DNA of 64,000 nt, taken from CAWFXC01 sp963819735. Its GTDB lineage: Bacteria > Actinomycetota > Acidimicrobiia > IMCC26256 > DASPTH01. Within the stretch, counting starts at the first letter, position 1; the number at the start of each line of letters is the position of its first letter. The translations under genes were made by a program, and so were the position numbers. Where the stretch lies: contig CAWFXC010000003.1 of assembly GCA_963819735.1 (NCBI GenBank), forward strand, positions 186,001 to 250,000, read 5' to 3'. Shown here piece by piece: positions 54,760 to 63,538 of the stretch. The notes under the pieces were generated by a model. That model was not told the DNA's origin. It worked only from the letters and a program-made list of their open reading frames with translations, and did no database searches.

Positions 54760-57582
54760 CTACGAACACCCACTTGTCGCGCCGCAGCTGGGGCAGGCGT
54801 GACACGAGCCGGCCCGCTGCATGATGTCGCCGCAGATGTGGCAGAGCACTGTCTCCGAAGCCCGCGTCACGTGCACGCCCGGGGTGAGTGCAGGCACGGA
54901 AGGAGGCGTGATCGCCGCCGACGGGGCCTGGTCCTCGAGCGGGAGCTCGGCGTAGAGCGTCTCGGTCGGCGTCGACGCCTCCTCCACACCCGGCAACGTC
55001 GGCTGCGTGCGCTCCCCCACCGTCAGCACGCCCATGTCGCGCCGCGTCTCGTACGGCACGTACTCCACGACGAGGCGTCGGAAGATGTAGTCGACCAGGC
55101 TGGTGGCGATGCGCAGGTCGGGGTCGTCGGTCATGCCGGCGGGCTCGAAGCGCATGTTGGTGAACTTCTCGGCGAACGCCTCGAGCGGCACGCCGTACTG
55201 GAGGCCGAGGCTCAGCGAGATGGCGAACGCGTCCATGATCCCGGCCAGGGTGGAACCCTGCTTGGCGACCTTGAGGAACACCTCACCGGGACGTCCGTCC
55301 TCGAACTCGCCGACGGTCGCGTACCCGTGGCAATCGGCCACCCGGAACGAGAACGTCTTCGAGCTGCGCATGCGCGGCAGCTTCTGGCGCACCGGCTCCT
55401 GCACGATGACGTGCTCGACGATGCGCTCGACGACCTGCGCGGGCAGCCCTGAAGAAGAGGCGGTTGCCAAGGCCTCGGGCGAACCGGTCTCCCCACCCTT
55501 CTTCTGGGTGGCAAGCGGCTGCGCGACCTTGCAGTTGTCGCGGTAGAGGGCGACGGCCTTGATGCCGAGGCGCCACGCCTCGATGTGCAGCTCCTCGACA
55601 TCTTCCACCGAGACGTCTTCCGGCATGTTGACCGTCTTGCTGATCGCACCGGAGATGAACGGCTGCACCGCACCCATCATCTTCACGTGACCCATGTAGT
55701 GGATCGTGTTGTCGCCCATCGAGCACGCGAACACCGGCAGATGCTCGGCCTTGAAGTGCGGCGCGCCGAAGATGGTCTTCTGCTCGTTGATGTGGGCGAG
55801 GATCGCGTCGGCTTCGTCGCTCGAGTAGCCGAGCTTGTCGAGCGCACGCGGGATCGTCTGGTTGACGATCATCATCGTGCCGCCGCCGACGAGCTTCTTC
55901 GCCTTGGTGAGCGCGAGGTCCGGCTCGATGCCGGTGGTGTCGCAGTCCATCATCAACCCGATCGTGCCGGTGGGCGCGAGCACGGTGGCCTGCGAGTTGC
56001 GCACACCGAACGTCTCACCGAGCTCGACGGCTTCGTCCCACGCCTGCTGCGCGGCGCCGAGCAGCTCCGGCGGCACGAGGTCTTCGTCGATGTTGGCGGC
56101 TTCGGCGCGGTGCATGCGCAGCACGTTGTTCATCGCGTCGGCATTGGCGGCGTAGCCCGCGAACGGACCCATGCGGCCGGCGGTGCGCGCGCTGGTCGCG
56201 TACGCGTGGCCCGTCATCAGCGCGGTGAGGGCACCCGCCCACGCCCGGCCACCCTCGGAGTCGTAGGGCATGCCCTGCGCCATGAGGAGCGCGCCGAGGT
56301 TGGCGTAGCCGAGGCCGAGCTGGCGGAACTTGCGGCTGTTCTCCGCGATCTTCTCCGTCGGGTAGTCGGCGTTGCCGACGATGATCTCCTGCGCGGTGAA
56401 CATCACCTCGATGGTGTGCTTGTAGGCCTCGACGTCGAACGTGCCGTCGTCGTCCAGGTACTTCAGCAAGTTGATGCTGGCGAGGTTGCACGCCGAGTTG
56501 TCGATGTGCATGTACTCGGAGCACGGGTTGCTGCCGTTGATGCGGCCGCTGTTGGGCGCGGTGTGCCAACGGTTGATCGTGGAGTCGAACTGCATGCCCG
56601 GGTCGGCGCACTCCCACGCCGCCTGCGAGATCTGGCGGAACAGGTCGCGCGCCTTGAGCGTGCGGATCGGCTCGCCGGTGATGACGGCCCTGAGCGACCA
56701 GTCGTCGTCGTCGAGCACCGCCTGCATGAACTCATCGGTGACGCGCACCGAGTTGTTGGCGTTCTGGTACTGGATCGAGTGGGAGTCCTTGCCGTCGAGG
56801 TCCATGTCGAAGCCGGCGTCGCGCAACGCGCGCGCCTTCTTCTCCTCGATCGACTTGCACCAGATGAACTCCTCGACGTCGGGGTGGTCGGCGTTGAGGA
56901 TGACCATCTTGGCGGCGCGACGGGTCTTGCCCCCGCTCTTGATGGTGCCGGCCGACGCGTCGGCGCCGCGCATGAAGCTCACCGGGCCGCTCGCGGTGCC
57001 ACCACCCTTGAGGTGCTCGTACGACGAACGGATGTTGGAGAGGTTGATCCCGGAACCGGAACCACCCTTGAAGATCGTGCCTTCCTCGCGGTACCAGTTG
57101 AGAATGCCGTCCATCGTGTCGTCGACCGCGAGGATGAAGCACGCGCTCCCCTGCTGCGGCACGCCCTTCACGCCGATGTTGAACCACACCGGCGAGTTGA
57201 ACGCGGCGCGCTGGGTGACGAGGATCGCCTTGAGCTCGTTGCGGAAGGCCGCGCCCTCCTGCTCGTCGACGAAGTAGCCGTCCTGCACGCCCCACGAGGT
57301 GATCGTGTCGGCCACCCGGTCGATCACCTGGCGCAGCGAGGTCTCGCGCTCCTCGGTGCCGAGGGTGCCCCGGAAGTACTTCTGGGCGACGATGTTGGTG
57401 GAGTTCTGCGACCACGAGACCGGGAACTCGACGTCGGGCTGGAGGAAGGCGTCGGTGCCGTCCTTCCAGTTCGGGATGCGGGCCTCGCGCCGTTCCCATT
57501 CGACCGAGTCGTAGGGGTCCTCACCCGGCTTCGTGAAGTACCGGCGGATCCCGATCCCGACCTGCTCCGGCGCCATTGCCAT
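54760..57582 (-). CDS. nrdJ: Adenosylcobalamin-dependent class II ribonucleotide reductase
   Basis: 940-aa enzyme that reduces ribonucleotides using adenosylcobalamin, so it works with or without oxygen. The thiyl-radical Cys is in NPCSEY (about Cys354, with Asn352 and Glu356), followed by SACNLASINLLKYL. The C-terminus ends with the Cys-rich CHICGD...CHACPSCGATSGC, which may bind zinc or shuttle electrons. ATG 57582 has a GGGAG site; the longer frame from 57699 is not conserved. It follows nrdR on the same strand with a 232-base leader carrying a NrdR-box-like palindrome. Confidence 0.95.
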   Translation of the reverse strand: MAMAPEQVGIGIRRYFTKPGEDPYDSVEWERREARIPNWKDGTDAFLQPDVEFPVSWSQNSTNIVAQKYFRGTLGTEERETSLRQVIDRVADTITSWGVQDGYFVDEQEGAAFRNELKAILVTQRAAFNSPVWFNIGVKGVPQQGSACFILAVDDTMDGILNWYREEGTIFKGGSGSGINLSNIRSSYEHLKGGGTASGPVSFMRGADASAGTIKSGGKTRRAAKMVILNADHPDVEEFIWCKSIEEKKARALRDAGFDMDLDGKDSHSIQYQNANNSVRVTDEFMQAVLDDDDWSLRAVITGEPIRTLKARDLFRQISQAAWECADPGMQFDSTINRWHTAPNSGRINGSNPCSEYMHIDNSACNLASINLLKYLDDDGTFDVEAYKHTIEVMFTAQEIIVGNADYPTEKIAENSRKFRQLGLGYANLGALLMAQGMPYDSEGGRAWAGALTALMTGHAYATSARTAGRMGPFAGYAANADAMNNVLRMHRAEAANIDEDLVPPELLGAAQQAWDEAVELGETFGVRNSQATVLAPTGTIGLMMDCDTTGIEPDLALTKAKKLVGGGTMMIVNQTIPRALDKLGYSSDEADAILAHINEQKTIFGAPHFKAEHLPVFACSMGDNTIHYMGHVKMMGAVQPFISGAISKTVNMPEDVSVEDVEELHIEAWRLGIKAVALYRDNCKVAQPLATQKKGGETGSPEALATASSSGLPAQVVERIVEHVIVQEPVRQKLPRMRSSKTFSFRVADCHGYATVGEFEDGRPGEVFLKVAKQGSTLAGIMDAFAISLSLGLQYGVPLEAFAEKFTNMRFEPAGMTDDPDLRIATSLVDYIFRRLVVEYVPYETRRDMGVLTVGERTQPTLPGVEEASTPTETLYAELPLEDQAPSAAITPPSVPALTPGVHVTRASETVLCHICGDIMQRAGSCHACPSCGATSGCS

Positions 57583-57814
57583 CCGTTGCTCCCTCTTCCC
57601 GCTCTTTCGCGTCTCGGACTGACCTGTTTTCACGTGCCTGTTGCGCTTGCTGGGTGACCTGCACCCCGTCGTGCACTCGCTCGCCGCTGCCCTGCTCAAC
57701 CGCGAGTAACCACAACATCTTGTGGTGAGGGGTGCTTCCCACGCTACATGGTGGTGGGAAGAACAAACATAGAACTACAGGGGTGTGATTGCAAGGGTTC
57801 CCGGAAGATTCTCG
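57583..57814 (-). other. nrdR-nrdJ intergenic leader
   Basis: 232 bases between nrdR and nrdJ. It contains the NrdR-box-like palindrome, a weaker copy near 57738-57755 and the nrdJ RBS. I saw no B12-box (GCCACTG) or other riboswitch core. Confidence 0.6.
57709..57726 (-). promoter_or_regulatory. NrdR-box-like palindrome upstream of nrdJ
   Basis: accacaa-catc-ttgtggt: 7-base perfect arms, similar to the actinobacterial NrdR box pattern cACAaCATCTtGTG. A degenerate second copy (12 of 18 matches) is centred 29 bases away. NrdR normally binds a pair of boxes about three helical turns apart. Confidence 0.65.
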
Positions 57815-58327
57815 TTACTCCGGCCGCGGGGCGGGGCTCCGGCCCGATTTCGGCGACGTCGCTCGGGACTTGGGCGCCGTCGCCTTCTGCAGCTCACCCA
57901 CCTCTCGCTCGAAGTCGCCCAGCTCCTCGAAGCCCTTGTAGACCGATGCGAACCGCACGTAGGAGACGGGGTCGAGGAGGCGCAGTCGCTCGAGCACCGC
58001 CACCCCGATCACCACGCTGCCGACCTCGGGCCCCGCGGCCCGCGCCCGCTCCTCGATGTCGGCGACGAGACCATCGACCGCGGCCGGGTCGATCGCGCTG
58101 CCGGCCACCGCCCGCCGGATCCCGCCCCGCAGCTTCTCGGCGTCGAACGGCTCCTTCACCCCGGACCGCTTCACCACCACGAGCGGGAGCTCCTCGACAC
58201 GTTCGTAGGTCGTGAAGCGCCGGCCGCAGGCCAGGCACTCTCGGCGGCGGCGGACTGCGGCGGTGTCGTCGGCCGGGCGCGAGTCGACGACCTTGTCGTC
58301 GTCGGCTGTGCAGAACGGGCAACGCAC
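57815..58327 (-). CDS. nrdR: Transcriptional repressor NrdR
   Basis: 170-aa ATP-cone repressor of ribonucleotide reductase genes. A zinc ribbon with Cys3, Cys6, Cys31 and Cys34 (MRCPFC...ECLACG), then the ATP-cone domain VVKRSGVKEPFDAEKLRGGIRRAV to about residue 136. The C-terminal ~25 residues are Lys/Ser/Pro-rich and variable. It lies upstream of nrdJ, the arrangement found in Streptomyces. It probably senses dATP/ATP and binds the palindrome in the nrdJ leader. Confidence 0.95.
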   Translation of the reverse strand: MRCPFCTADDDKVVDSRPADDTAAVRRRRECLACGRRFTTYERVEELPLVVVKRSGVKEPFDAEKLRGGIRRAVAGSAIDPAAVDGLVADIEERARAAGPEVGSVVIGVAVLERLRLLDPVSYVRFASVYKGFEELGDFEREVGELQKATAPKSRATSPKSGRSPAPRPE

Positions 58328-58397
58328 GGATCCACCGTATCCCCCGCGCCACAGGCGCCGAGGGGACCCGGCCCGCGCCGGGCGGCCAGAGCGCAGC

Positions 58398-58428
58398 CAC
58401 GGCGGCCCGGTGCGACCAGGCCGCCGTG
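58398..58428 (-). terminator. Hairpin downstream of the LysM gene
   Basis: cacggcggcc (58398-58407) pairs perfectly with ggccgccgtg (58419-58428) across an 11-base loop, 21 bases after the LysM gene stop. No U-run follows. Confidence 0.55.
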
Positions 58429-58448
58429 GGCGGATGATGCGGGTCGGC

Positions 58449-59063
58449 TCAGCCGTCCCACTCGATCGTCTCTCCGGGCTGGAGCACCGCGCCGTGACGG
58501 GCGGCGGCGAGCGCGTCGACCACCGGGCGGGGGTCGCTTCCCGGCGCGAGCCGCTGTGCGATCGACCACAGCGAATCGCCGGGCCGCACGACGGCGTGGG
58601 CCGCAGTCGGCCGGTGATCGGGAGCGGCGCCCGCGCTGCCGCCCAACGCGGCCCCGCCCTGCGCCATCACGAGCACCAGGCCCACCACCAGCACGATCAC
58701 CGACACCGCGACCGCAGCCCGCCGCCGGAGGTATGTGACGCGAGTGGTCATGCGATCGGCCGTGCGAACAGTGGTGAACCTGGTGTCGCGACCGGCGGCC
58801 CGACCCCTGCCGGTGGCAACGGCAGGTCCACGGGAACCTTCAGCAGCGGTTCCCGTGGCGGGGCCGGTCGCTGGACGCGCCGGACGGGTGGCAGAGCGAG
58901 GTGACGTCGTGGGGCGTCTCCGCGACTTCGGCACCGTCCGGTTGCTGTGACACTTCCGAACGCTTCGGCCCACCCGGTTCGCCCGGTTCGCCCGGCTCGC
59001 GCGGGTCACTCGACTCGGCGGGTTCGTGGTCGTGGTGGCGGCCAGTTCATTCACGTTCTTCAC
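58449..59063 (-). CDS. LysM-domain membrane protein divergent from lexA (possible SOS division inhibitor)
   Basis: 204-aa protein with a long basic, disordered N-terminus (Arg/Thr/Ala/Pro repeats), one membrane helix (AVAVSVIVLVVGLVLVMA) and a C-terminal LysM domain (VRPGDSLWSIAQRLAPGSDP). GTG 59063 has a strong RBS (AGGAG, 7 bases). ATG 58751 would leave only the helix and LysM domain. Location opposite lexA, with LexA boxes between, matches the SOS-induced division inhibitors of Gram-positives (YneA, DivS, mycobacterial ChiZ/Rv2719c), which also carry a helix plus LysM. Function by analogy only. Confidence 0.8.
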   Translation of the reverse strand: MKNVNELAATTTTNPPSRVTRASRANRANRVGRSVRKCHSNRTVPKSRRRPTTSPRSATRPARPATGPATGTAAEGSRGPAVATGRGRAAGRDTRFTTVRTADRMTTRVTYLRRRAAVAVSVIVLVVGLVLVMAQGGAALGGSAGAAPDHRPTAAHAVVRPGDSLWSIAQRLAPGSDPRPVVDALAAARHGAVLQPGETIEWDG

Positions 59064-59137
59064 CTGTTCTCCTGTTGTGCGGTCCCGCTCGCAGAGCAGA
59101 CCACGGGGGTGTGACACTCATCGCCGGGTTGGTGCTG

Positions 59138-59202
59138 GAATCGCCGGTTGGATTCGCCGATTGGAATCGCCGGTTGGATTCGCCGGTTGGATTCGCCTCT
59201 GG
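59138..59202. repeat. 13-bp tandem repeat in the lexA/LysM intergenic region
   Basis: Five units of a 13-base sequence (gaatcgccggttg and variants gattcgccgattg, gattcgccggttg), four full and one diverged. It lies between the LysM gene start and the first LexA box. Confidence 0.9.
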
Positions 59203-59220
59203 TGCCGCCGGCCGCCCGAC

Positions 59221-59234
59221 CGAACGCACGTTCG
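59221..59234. promoter_or_regulatory. LexA box 1 (perfect)
   Basis: CGAAC-gcac-GTTCG, an exact match to the actinobacterial/Bacillus SOS box core. Confidence 0.9.
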
Positions 59235-59245
59235 TCAGGTTCGCA

Positions 59246-59259
59246 CGAACGCCCGTTCG
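59246..59259. promoter_or_regulatory. LexA box 2 (perfect)
   Basis: CGAAC-gccc-GTTCG, exact match; 25 bases from box 1. Confidence 0.9.
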
Positions 59260-59284
59260 GGTCAAGGGGTCGGCGAAGAAATTC

Positions 59285-59298
59285 CGAACAGGTGTTTG
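59285..59298. promoter_or_regulatory. LexA box 3 (one mismatch)
   Basis: CGAAC-aggt-GTTTG; one change in the right arm. Confidence 0.6.
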
Positions 59299-59301
59299 CC
59301 C

Positions 59302-59315
59302 CGAACGCACGATCG
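59302..59315 (+). promoter_or_regulatory. LexA box 4 (one mismatch) inside the lexA promoter
   Basis: CGAAC-gcac-GATCG. It lies between a possible -35 (TTGCCC 59296-59301) and -10 (TACTTT 59319-59324), and the -10 ends 7 bases before the lexA ATG, so the lexA message may be leaderless. Confidence 0.6.
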
Positions 59316-59330
59316 TGTTACTTTGCCCCC

Positions 59331-59957
59331 ATGAACGACCTCACGCCCCGTCAGCGCCAGGTCCTCGACTTCGTCGATTCCGAAGTCCGCCACCGCGGCT
59401 ACCCGCCGAGCGTGCGCGAGATCGGCGAAGCGGTGGGCCTCTCCTCCAGCTCGACGGTGCACGCGCACCTCGCCGCGCTGCAGGACAAGGGCTACCTCAC
59501 CCGCGACCCCACGAAGCCGCGGGCGCTCGAGGTCCGTCTCGACATCGAGTCGGGCGCGGCGGTCGAGCGCCGTCCCGTCCGCCATGTTCCCCTCGTGGGC
59601 GATGTCGCCGCCGGCACCGGCGTGCTGGCCGCCGAGAACATCGAAGAGACGATGCCGGTACCGGAAGATCTCACCGGCGACGGCGTCCTCTTCATGCTGC
59701 GTGTGCGCGGCGACTCCATGATCGAGGCCGGCATCTTCGACGGCGACTACGTCGTCGTGCGCCAGCAGCCGACCGCGGAAGCGGGCGACATCGTGATCGC
59801 CGGCCTGCCCGGCGAGGAAGCCACGGTCAAGACCTTCCTGCGCCGGCGCACCAAGATCGTGCTGCGGCCGGAGAACTCCACGATGGAGGAGATGGTGTTC
59901 GATCCCCGCGACATCACCATCTACGGCAAGGTCGTCTCGCTGCTGCGGCGGCTGTAA
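59331..59957 (+). CDS. lexA: SOS repressor LexA
   Basis: 208-aa repressor of the DNA-damage response. Winged helix-turn-helix at residues ~5-65 (PPSVREIGEAVGLSSSSTVHAHL), self-cleavage Ala94-Gly95 (DVAAGTGV), catalytic Ser129 (RGDSMIEAG) and Lys167 (ATVKTFLRR). ATG 59331 is chosen because homology begins at once; there is no strong RBS and a -10 box lies just ahead. Four LexA-box-like sites precede it, so it represses itself and probably the divergent LysM gene. Confidence 0.97.
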   Translation: MNDLTPRQRQVLDFVDSEVRHRGYPPSVREIGEAVGLSSSSTVHAHLAALQDKGYLTRDPTKPRALEVRLDIESGAAVERRPVRHVPLVGDVAAGTGVLAAENIEETMPVPEDLTGDGVLFMLRVRGDSMIEAGIFDGDYVVVRQQPTAEAGDIVIAGLPGEEATVKTFLRRRTKIVLRPENSTMEEMVFDPRDITIYGKVVSLLRRL

Positions 59958-59974
59958 CCACTCGTCGGTCCCCC

Positions 59975-60297
59975 GTGATCCTCATCGTCGTCAAGTTCAG
60001 GACCAGCCGGAGTGGTCCGACCGTTGGTTGGACCTCGTCGACGAGTTCACCCGGGCGACGCGCGCCGAACCCGGCAACCTCTGGTTCGAGTGGTCGCGCA
60101 GTGTCGACGACCCGAGCGAGTTCGTCCTGGTCGAGGCGTTCGCCGACGATGCGGCCGGGCCGCACGTGAACAGCGATCACTTCGCGCAGGCGATGCAGCT
60201 CCTCCCCGAGGCCCTGCTCGAGACGCCGCGCATCGTCAACACCACGATCGAGGGTGTCGACGACTGGTCGCCCATGGGAGAGATGACCGTCGACTGA
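59975..60297 (+). CDS. Antibiotic-biosynthesis-monooxygenase (ABM) domain protein, likely one frameshift
   Basis: Small ferredoxin-like fold protein of ~107 aa, similar to YgiN-type quinol monooxygenases. The opening VILIVVKF (GTG 59975) is in a different frame from the remainder, DQPEWSDRWLDLVDEFTRATRAEPGNLWFEWSRS..., and one base seems to be missing near 60000. If the break is real, a start at 60028 would give 89 aa. The core pattern FEWSRSVDDPSEFVLVEAFADDAAGPHVNSDHF is typical. It follows lexA by 17 bases, so it may be cotranscribed. Confidence 0.8.
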
Positions 60298-60330
60298 GAC
60301 GGGTGAGACGACTGAGACGGGTGAGCTGGC

Positions 60331-61434
60331 TCAGGCGACGCCCACGAACGACGCCAGCGTCGCGTAGGCGTGTTCCACCGACTCGCGGGTCACGAACTCG
60401 CCCTGGGTGTGCGCGATCGTCGGGTCGCCGGGGCCGAAGTTGAGCGCGGGTACGCCGCGCGACGCGAAGCGGGCCACGTCGGTCCAGCCCAGCTTCGGGC
60501 GCACGGGGAGCTCGAGGCCACGCACGAACTCGTCGACCAGCGGGTTGGCCAGGTTGGGCGCGGCGGCCGATTGGGCCTGGAGGATCTCGATGGCATCGGC
60601 GCCGTCGAGCAACACCCGCACCTGGGCCTCGGCTTCCGCCGGTGAGTACCTCGGTGCGAAGCGCCGGTTCACCACCAGCGTGCACCGGTCGGGGACCACG
60701 TTGTGCTTGTCGGGGATGCCGCCCTCGATGCGCACCACCTGGAGCGACTCCCGGTACGGCAGGCCGTCGACGTCGACGATGTCGGACGCGTGGCCGGCGA
60801 GACGGGTCAGCACCTCGGAGGCCCGGTGGATGGCGTTGACGCCCATCCATGGGCGGGCGGTGTGCGCCCGTTCGCCGTCGAAACGGGCTCGGGCCACGAG
60901 CACCCCCTGGCACCCGGCCTCGACCCAGCCGTCGGTGGGCTCGAGCAGCACCGCGAACTCGCCCGTCAGCAGCTCCGGACGGGTGCTGAACACCGTGCCC
61001 AGCCCGTTGAACCGGTCGGCCACCTCCTCGCATTCGTAGAACGCGAGGGTGACGTCGTGGTGGAGCGATGCGGGGTCGGCGTGCAGGCTCTCGGCCAGGC
61101 GCAGCAGCACCGCGAGGCCACCCTTCATGTCGGCGGCACCGAGGCCGTGGAGCACGTCGCCGTCGACCCTCGGGACCTCGTTGCCCTGGTTGGCGGGCAC
61201 GGTGTCGAGGTGGCCGCCGAGGACGACGCGGCGATCGCGACCGGCACTGGTTCGGGCGATCACGTTGGCGCCGACGCGATCGACGGTGAGGCTCGGGGCG
61301 CGCTCGCGCAGCCTCGCCTCCACCAGATCCGCGAGCTCAGCCTCGTGGTGGCTCTCCGAGCGCACCGCCACCAGCGCGGTGGTGAGCTCGAACACGTCGC
61401 CGGCGTCGACGTCGAGCAGGGGCGCTCGGGTCAC
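60331..61434 (-). CDS. dapE: Succinyl-diaminopimelate desuccinylase
   Basis: M20 zinc hydrolase of 367 aa that releases LL-diaminopimelate for lysine and cell-wall synthesis. Metal and catalytic positions: LGGHLDTVPAN, AADMKGGLAVLL, FYECEEVADRFNGLG, and the last ligand His in FGPGDPTIAHTQGE. GTG 61434 overlaps the dapD stop (GTGA). Last gene of the dapC-dapD-dapE operon. Confidence 0.94.
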   Translation of the reverse strand: MTRAPLLDVDAGDVFELTTALVAVRSESHHEAELADLVEARLRERAPSLTVDRVGANVIARTSAGRDRRVVLGGHLDTVPANQGNEVPRVDGDVLHGLGAADMKGGLAVLLRLAESLHADPASLHHDVTLAFYECEEVADRFNGLGTVFSTRPELLTGEFAVLLEPTDGWVEAGCQGVLVARARFDGERAHTARPWMGVNAIHRASEVLTRLAGHASDIVDVDGLPYRESLQVVRIEGGIPDKHNVVPDRCTLVVNRRFAPRYSPAEAEAQVRVLLDGADAIEILQAQSAAAPNLANPLVDEFVRGLELPVRPKLGWTDVARFASRGVPALNFGPGDPTIAHTQGEFVTRESVEHAYATLASFVGVA

Positions 61435-62270
61435 GTGGCCACGCCGTGATCGCGCAGGATGTCGTTGAGCTTCGACTTGTCGTGGCGCTCGCCCTCGGTG
61501 AGGCGCTTGACCACCAGCACGCACGGCAGGCCGAAGTCGCCACCCGGGTAGGAACGGGTGCGGGTGGCGGAGATCGCCACGCACCAGTCGGGGACGATGC
61601 CCCGGCTCAGCTCCTCGCCGGTCTGGGCGTCGATGACCGGAATCGAGCCGGTGAGGATGGCGCCGGCGCCGAGCACCACGCCGCGGCCCACGCGCGCGCC
61701 CTCGGCCACGATGCAGCGCGAGCCGATCATGGTGTCGTCGCCGACCATCACCGGTGCGGCCTGCGGTGGCTCGAGCACGCCACCGATGCCGACCCCGCCC
61801 GAGAGGTGCACGCGCTCCCCGATCTGCGCGCACGAGCCGACAGTGGCCCAGGTGTCGACCATCGTGTCGGCGCCGACCCGGGCACCGATGTTGACGTAGC
61901 TCGGCATCATCACCGAGCCGGGCGCGAGGTACGACCCCCAGCGCGCCGACGCGCCGGGCACGACGCGCACGCCGGACCGCTTGAAGTGCTGCTTCAACGG
62001 GATCTTGTCGGCGTACTCGAACGGCGCCAGCTCGATCGTCTCCATGCGCGACAACCGGAACAGCAATAGCACCGCGTACTTGAGCCACTGGTGGACGGTG
62101 ACGTCGTCGCCGACCAACTCCGCGACCCGCGCCTCACCGGAGTCGAGCAGCTCGATCGCCGCGTGCACCGCGGCCCGCGCGTCCGCCTCGGGCAGGACCG
62201 CGTCGAGGTCGTCGCGACCTTCCCACAACGCGGTGATCGTCTTCTCGAGCTCTTCGACCGAAGCTGCCAT
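61431..62270 (-). CDS. dapD: Tetrahydrodipicolinate N-succinyltransferase
   Basis: 279-aa acyltransferase adding succinyl-CoA to tetrahydrodipicolinate. The left-handed beta-helix hexapeptide repeats are clear (GSVMMPSYVNIGARVGADTMVDTWATVGSCAQIGERVHLSGGVGIGGVLEP). The form is the actinobacterial ~280-320 aa type with a helical N-terminal domain. Between dapC (42 bases upstream) and dapE (4-base overlap). Confidence 0.95.
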   Translation of the reverse strand: MAASVEELEKTITALWEGRDDLDAVLPEADARAAVHAAIELLDSGEARVAELVGDDVTVHQWLKYAVLLLFRLSRMETIELAPFEYADKIPLKQHFKRSGVRVVPGASARWGSYLAPGSVMMPSYVNIGARVGADTMVDTWATVGSCAQIGERVHLSGGVGIGGVLEPPQAAPVMVGDDTMIGSRCIVAEGARVGRGVVLGAGAILTGSIPVIDAQTGEELSRGIVPDWCVAISATRTRSYPGGDFGLPCVLVVKRLTEGERHDKSKLNDILRDHGVAT

Positions 62271-62311
62271 GTTGCGTGTGCTCCCTCGCGCGACCGGAAT
62301 GTCCGGTCAGG

Positions 62312-63529
62312 CTAGAGGTCGCGGGTGCCCGCACCCGGGTGGATACCGGCCAGACGATCGCACGCGAGATCGACCTGCGCGTCGGTGAGGGTGAGCGCGA
62401 GCCGCGCGTGGCGCTCCCCGGCCGGTCCGTAGAAGTCGCCCGGCGCGACGAGGAGACCGGTGGCGGCGAGGTCGGCGGTGATCGCCCAGCCGTCGCGGGT
62501 GCCGTCGACGTCGCGCAGCCAGAGGTAGAAGGTCGACGGGCCGCCGTCGTGCACCAATCCGTGCGCCTCGAGCGCGGGGAGCGCCCGGGCGCGTCGGCGC
62601 GCGTAGCGCTGCTGCTGCTCGTGCACGTGCACGTCGTCGGCCAGGGCCGCCGCTGCGGCCGCCTGCACCGGCGCGGGCGTCATCAGGCCGCCGTGCTTGC
62701 GGATCTCGCCGAGGTAGGCGACGAGCTCGGCGTCGCCGGCCACGAACCCGGCCCGCAGGCCGGCCATGTTCGAACGCTTGGAGAGGGAGTGCACGACGAG
62801 GACGCCGTCGTTGGCCGGCCCGGCGCCGGACCCGTTGCCGGGGCCGCTCCCCGCCTCGAGCGCGGTGACGGGGTCGGTGGGTGCACCGGTGGCGTCATAG
62901 GTGAACTCGGCGTAGCACTCGTCGCTGGCCACGATGATCCCGCGCTCGCGGGCCCAGGCCACCGCCGCCGCCATCCGCGCGGGGGTGGCGGTCACCCCGG
63001 TGGGATTGCTCGGGTCATTGAGCCAGAGCAGGAGCGCGCGGTCGGCGTCGGCCGGGTCGATGCGGGCCAGGTCGAGCCGCCACTCGGCGTCGACCGGCAC
63101 CGGCACCGCGCGCAGGCCCGCGAGCGTGGCTCCCATCGCGTACGTGGGGTAGGCCACCGCGGGGTAGAGCACGGTGTCGCGCGAGGGATCGCGCAACGAG
63201 AGGGCGCGCGGGAGCGACGCCACCAACTCCTTGGTGCCGATGCAGGCCACCACTTGCGCGGGCGTGACCGTGCACCCGAACCGCCGGGCGATCCAGCCAG
63301 CGGCGGCTTCCCGGTAGGCCGCGCTGCCGATCGTCGCCGGGTACCCGGTGGCGCCCGCGGCGGCGTCGACCAGCGCCCGCACCGCGACGTCGGGCATCGG
63401 GTCGACGGGCGTGCCGACCGACGCGTCGACGATGCCGCCGGGCGCCGCGCTCGCCTGCTCGCGCAGGGCCGTCAGCCGATCGTGCGGGTAGGGCGGGGGC
63501 ACGAATCCACCCCGGCCCGGAGCTGTCAT
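62312..63529 (-). CDS. dapC: Succinyldiaminopimelate transaminase
   Basis: 405-aa PLP aminotransferase of fold type I. Features: DASVGTPVDPMPDVAVRALV at the N-terminus, LLWLNDPSNPTGV, SDECYAEFTYD, and the Schiff-base Lys in VHSLSKRSNMAGLRAGF. The early GGFVPPPYPHDRL opening is typical of the actinobacterial DapC group. ATG 63529 lacks a clear RBS and lies 9 bases after the GGDEF gene stop, so it may depend on coupling to that gene. Confidence 0.94.
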   Translation of the reverse strand: MTAPGRGGFVPPPYPHDRLTALREQASAAPGGIVDASVGTPVDPMPDVAVRALVDAAAGATGYPATIGSAAYREAAAGWIARRFGCTVTPAQVVACIGTKELVASLPRALSLRDPSRDTVLYPAVAYPTYAMGATLAGLRAVPVPVDAEWRLDLARIDPADADRALLLWLNDPSNPTGVTATPARMAAAVAWARERGIIVASDECYAEFTYDATGAPTDPVTALEAGSGPGNGSGAGPANDGVLVVHSLSKRSNMAGLRAGFVAGDAELVAYLGEIRKHGGLMTPAPVQAAAAAALADDVHVHEQQQRYARRRARALPALEAHGLVHDGGPSTFYLWLRDVDGTRDGWAITADLAATGLLVAPGDFYGPAGERHARLALTLTDAQVDLACDRLAGIHPGAGTRDL

Positions 63530-63538
63530 CGGGGGAGA

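Noticed and set aside
57583..57814. Cobalamin riboswitch upstream of nrdJ
   Set aside because: No B12-box core (GCCACTG) or matching fold was seen. The palindrome there fits NrdR instead.
59138..59202. CRISPR-like array near lexA
   Set aside because: The 13-base units abut directly and there are no spacers.
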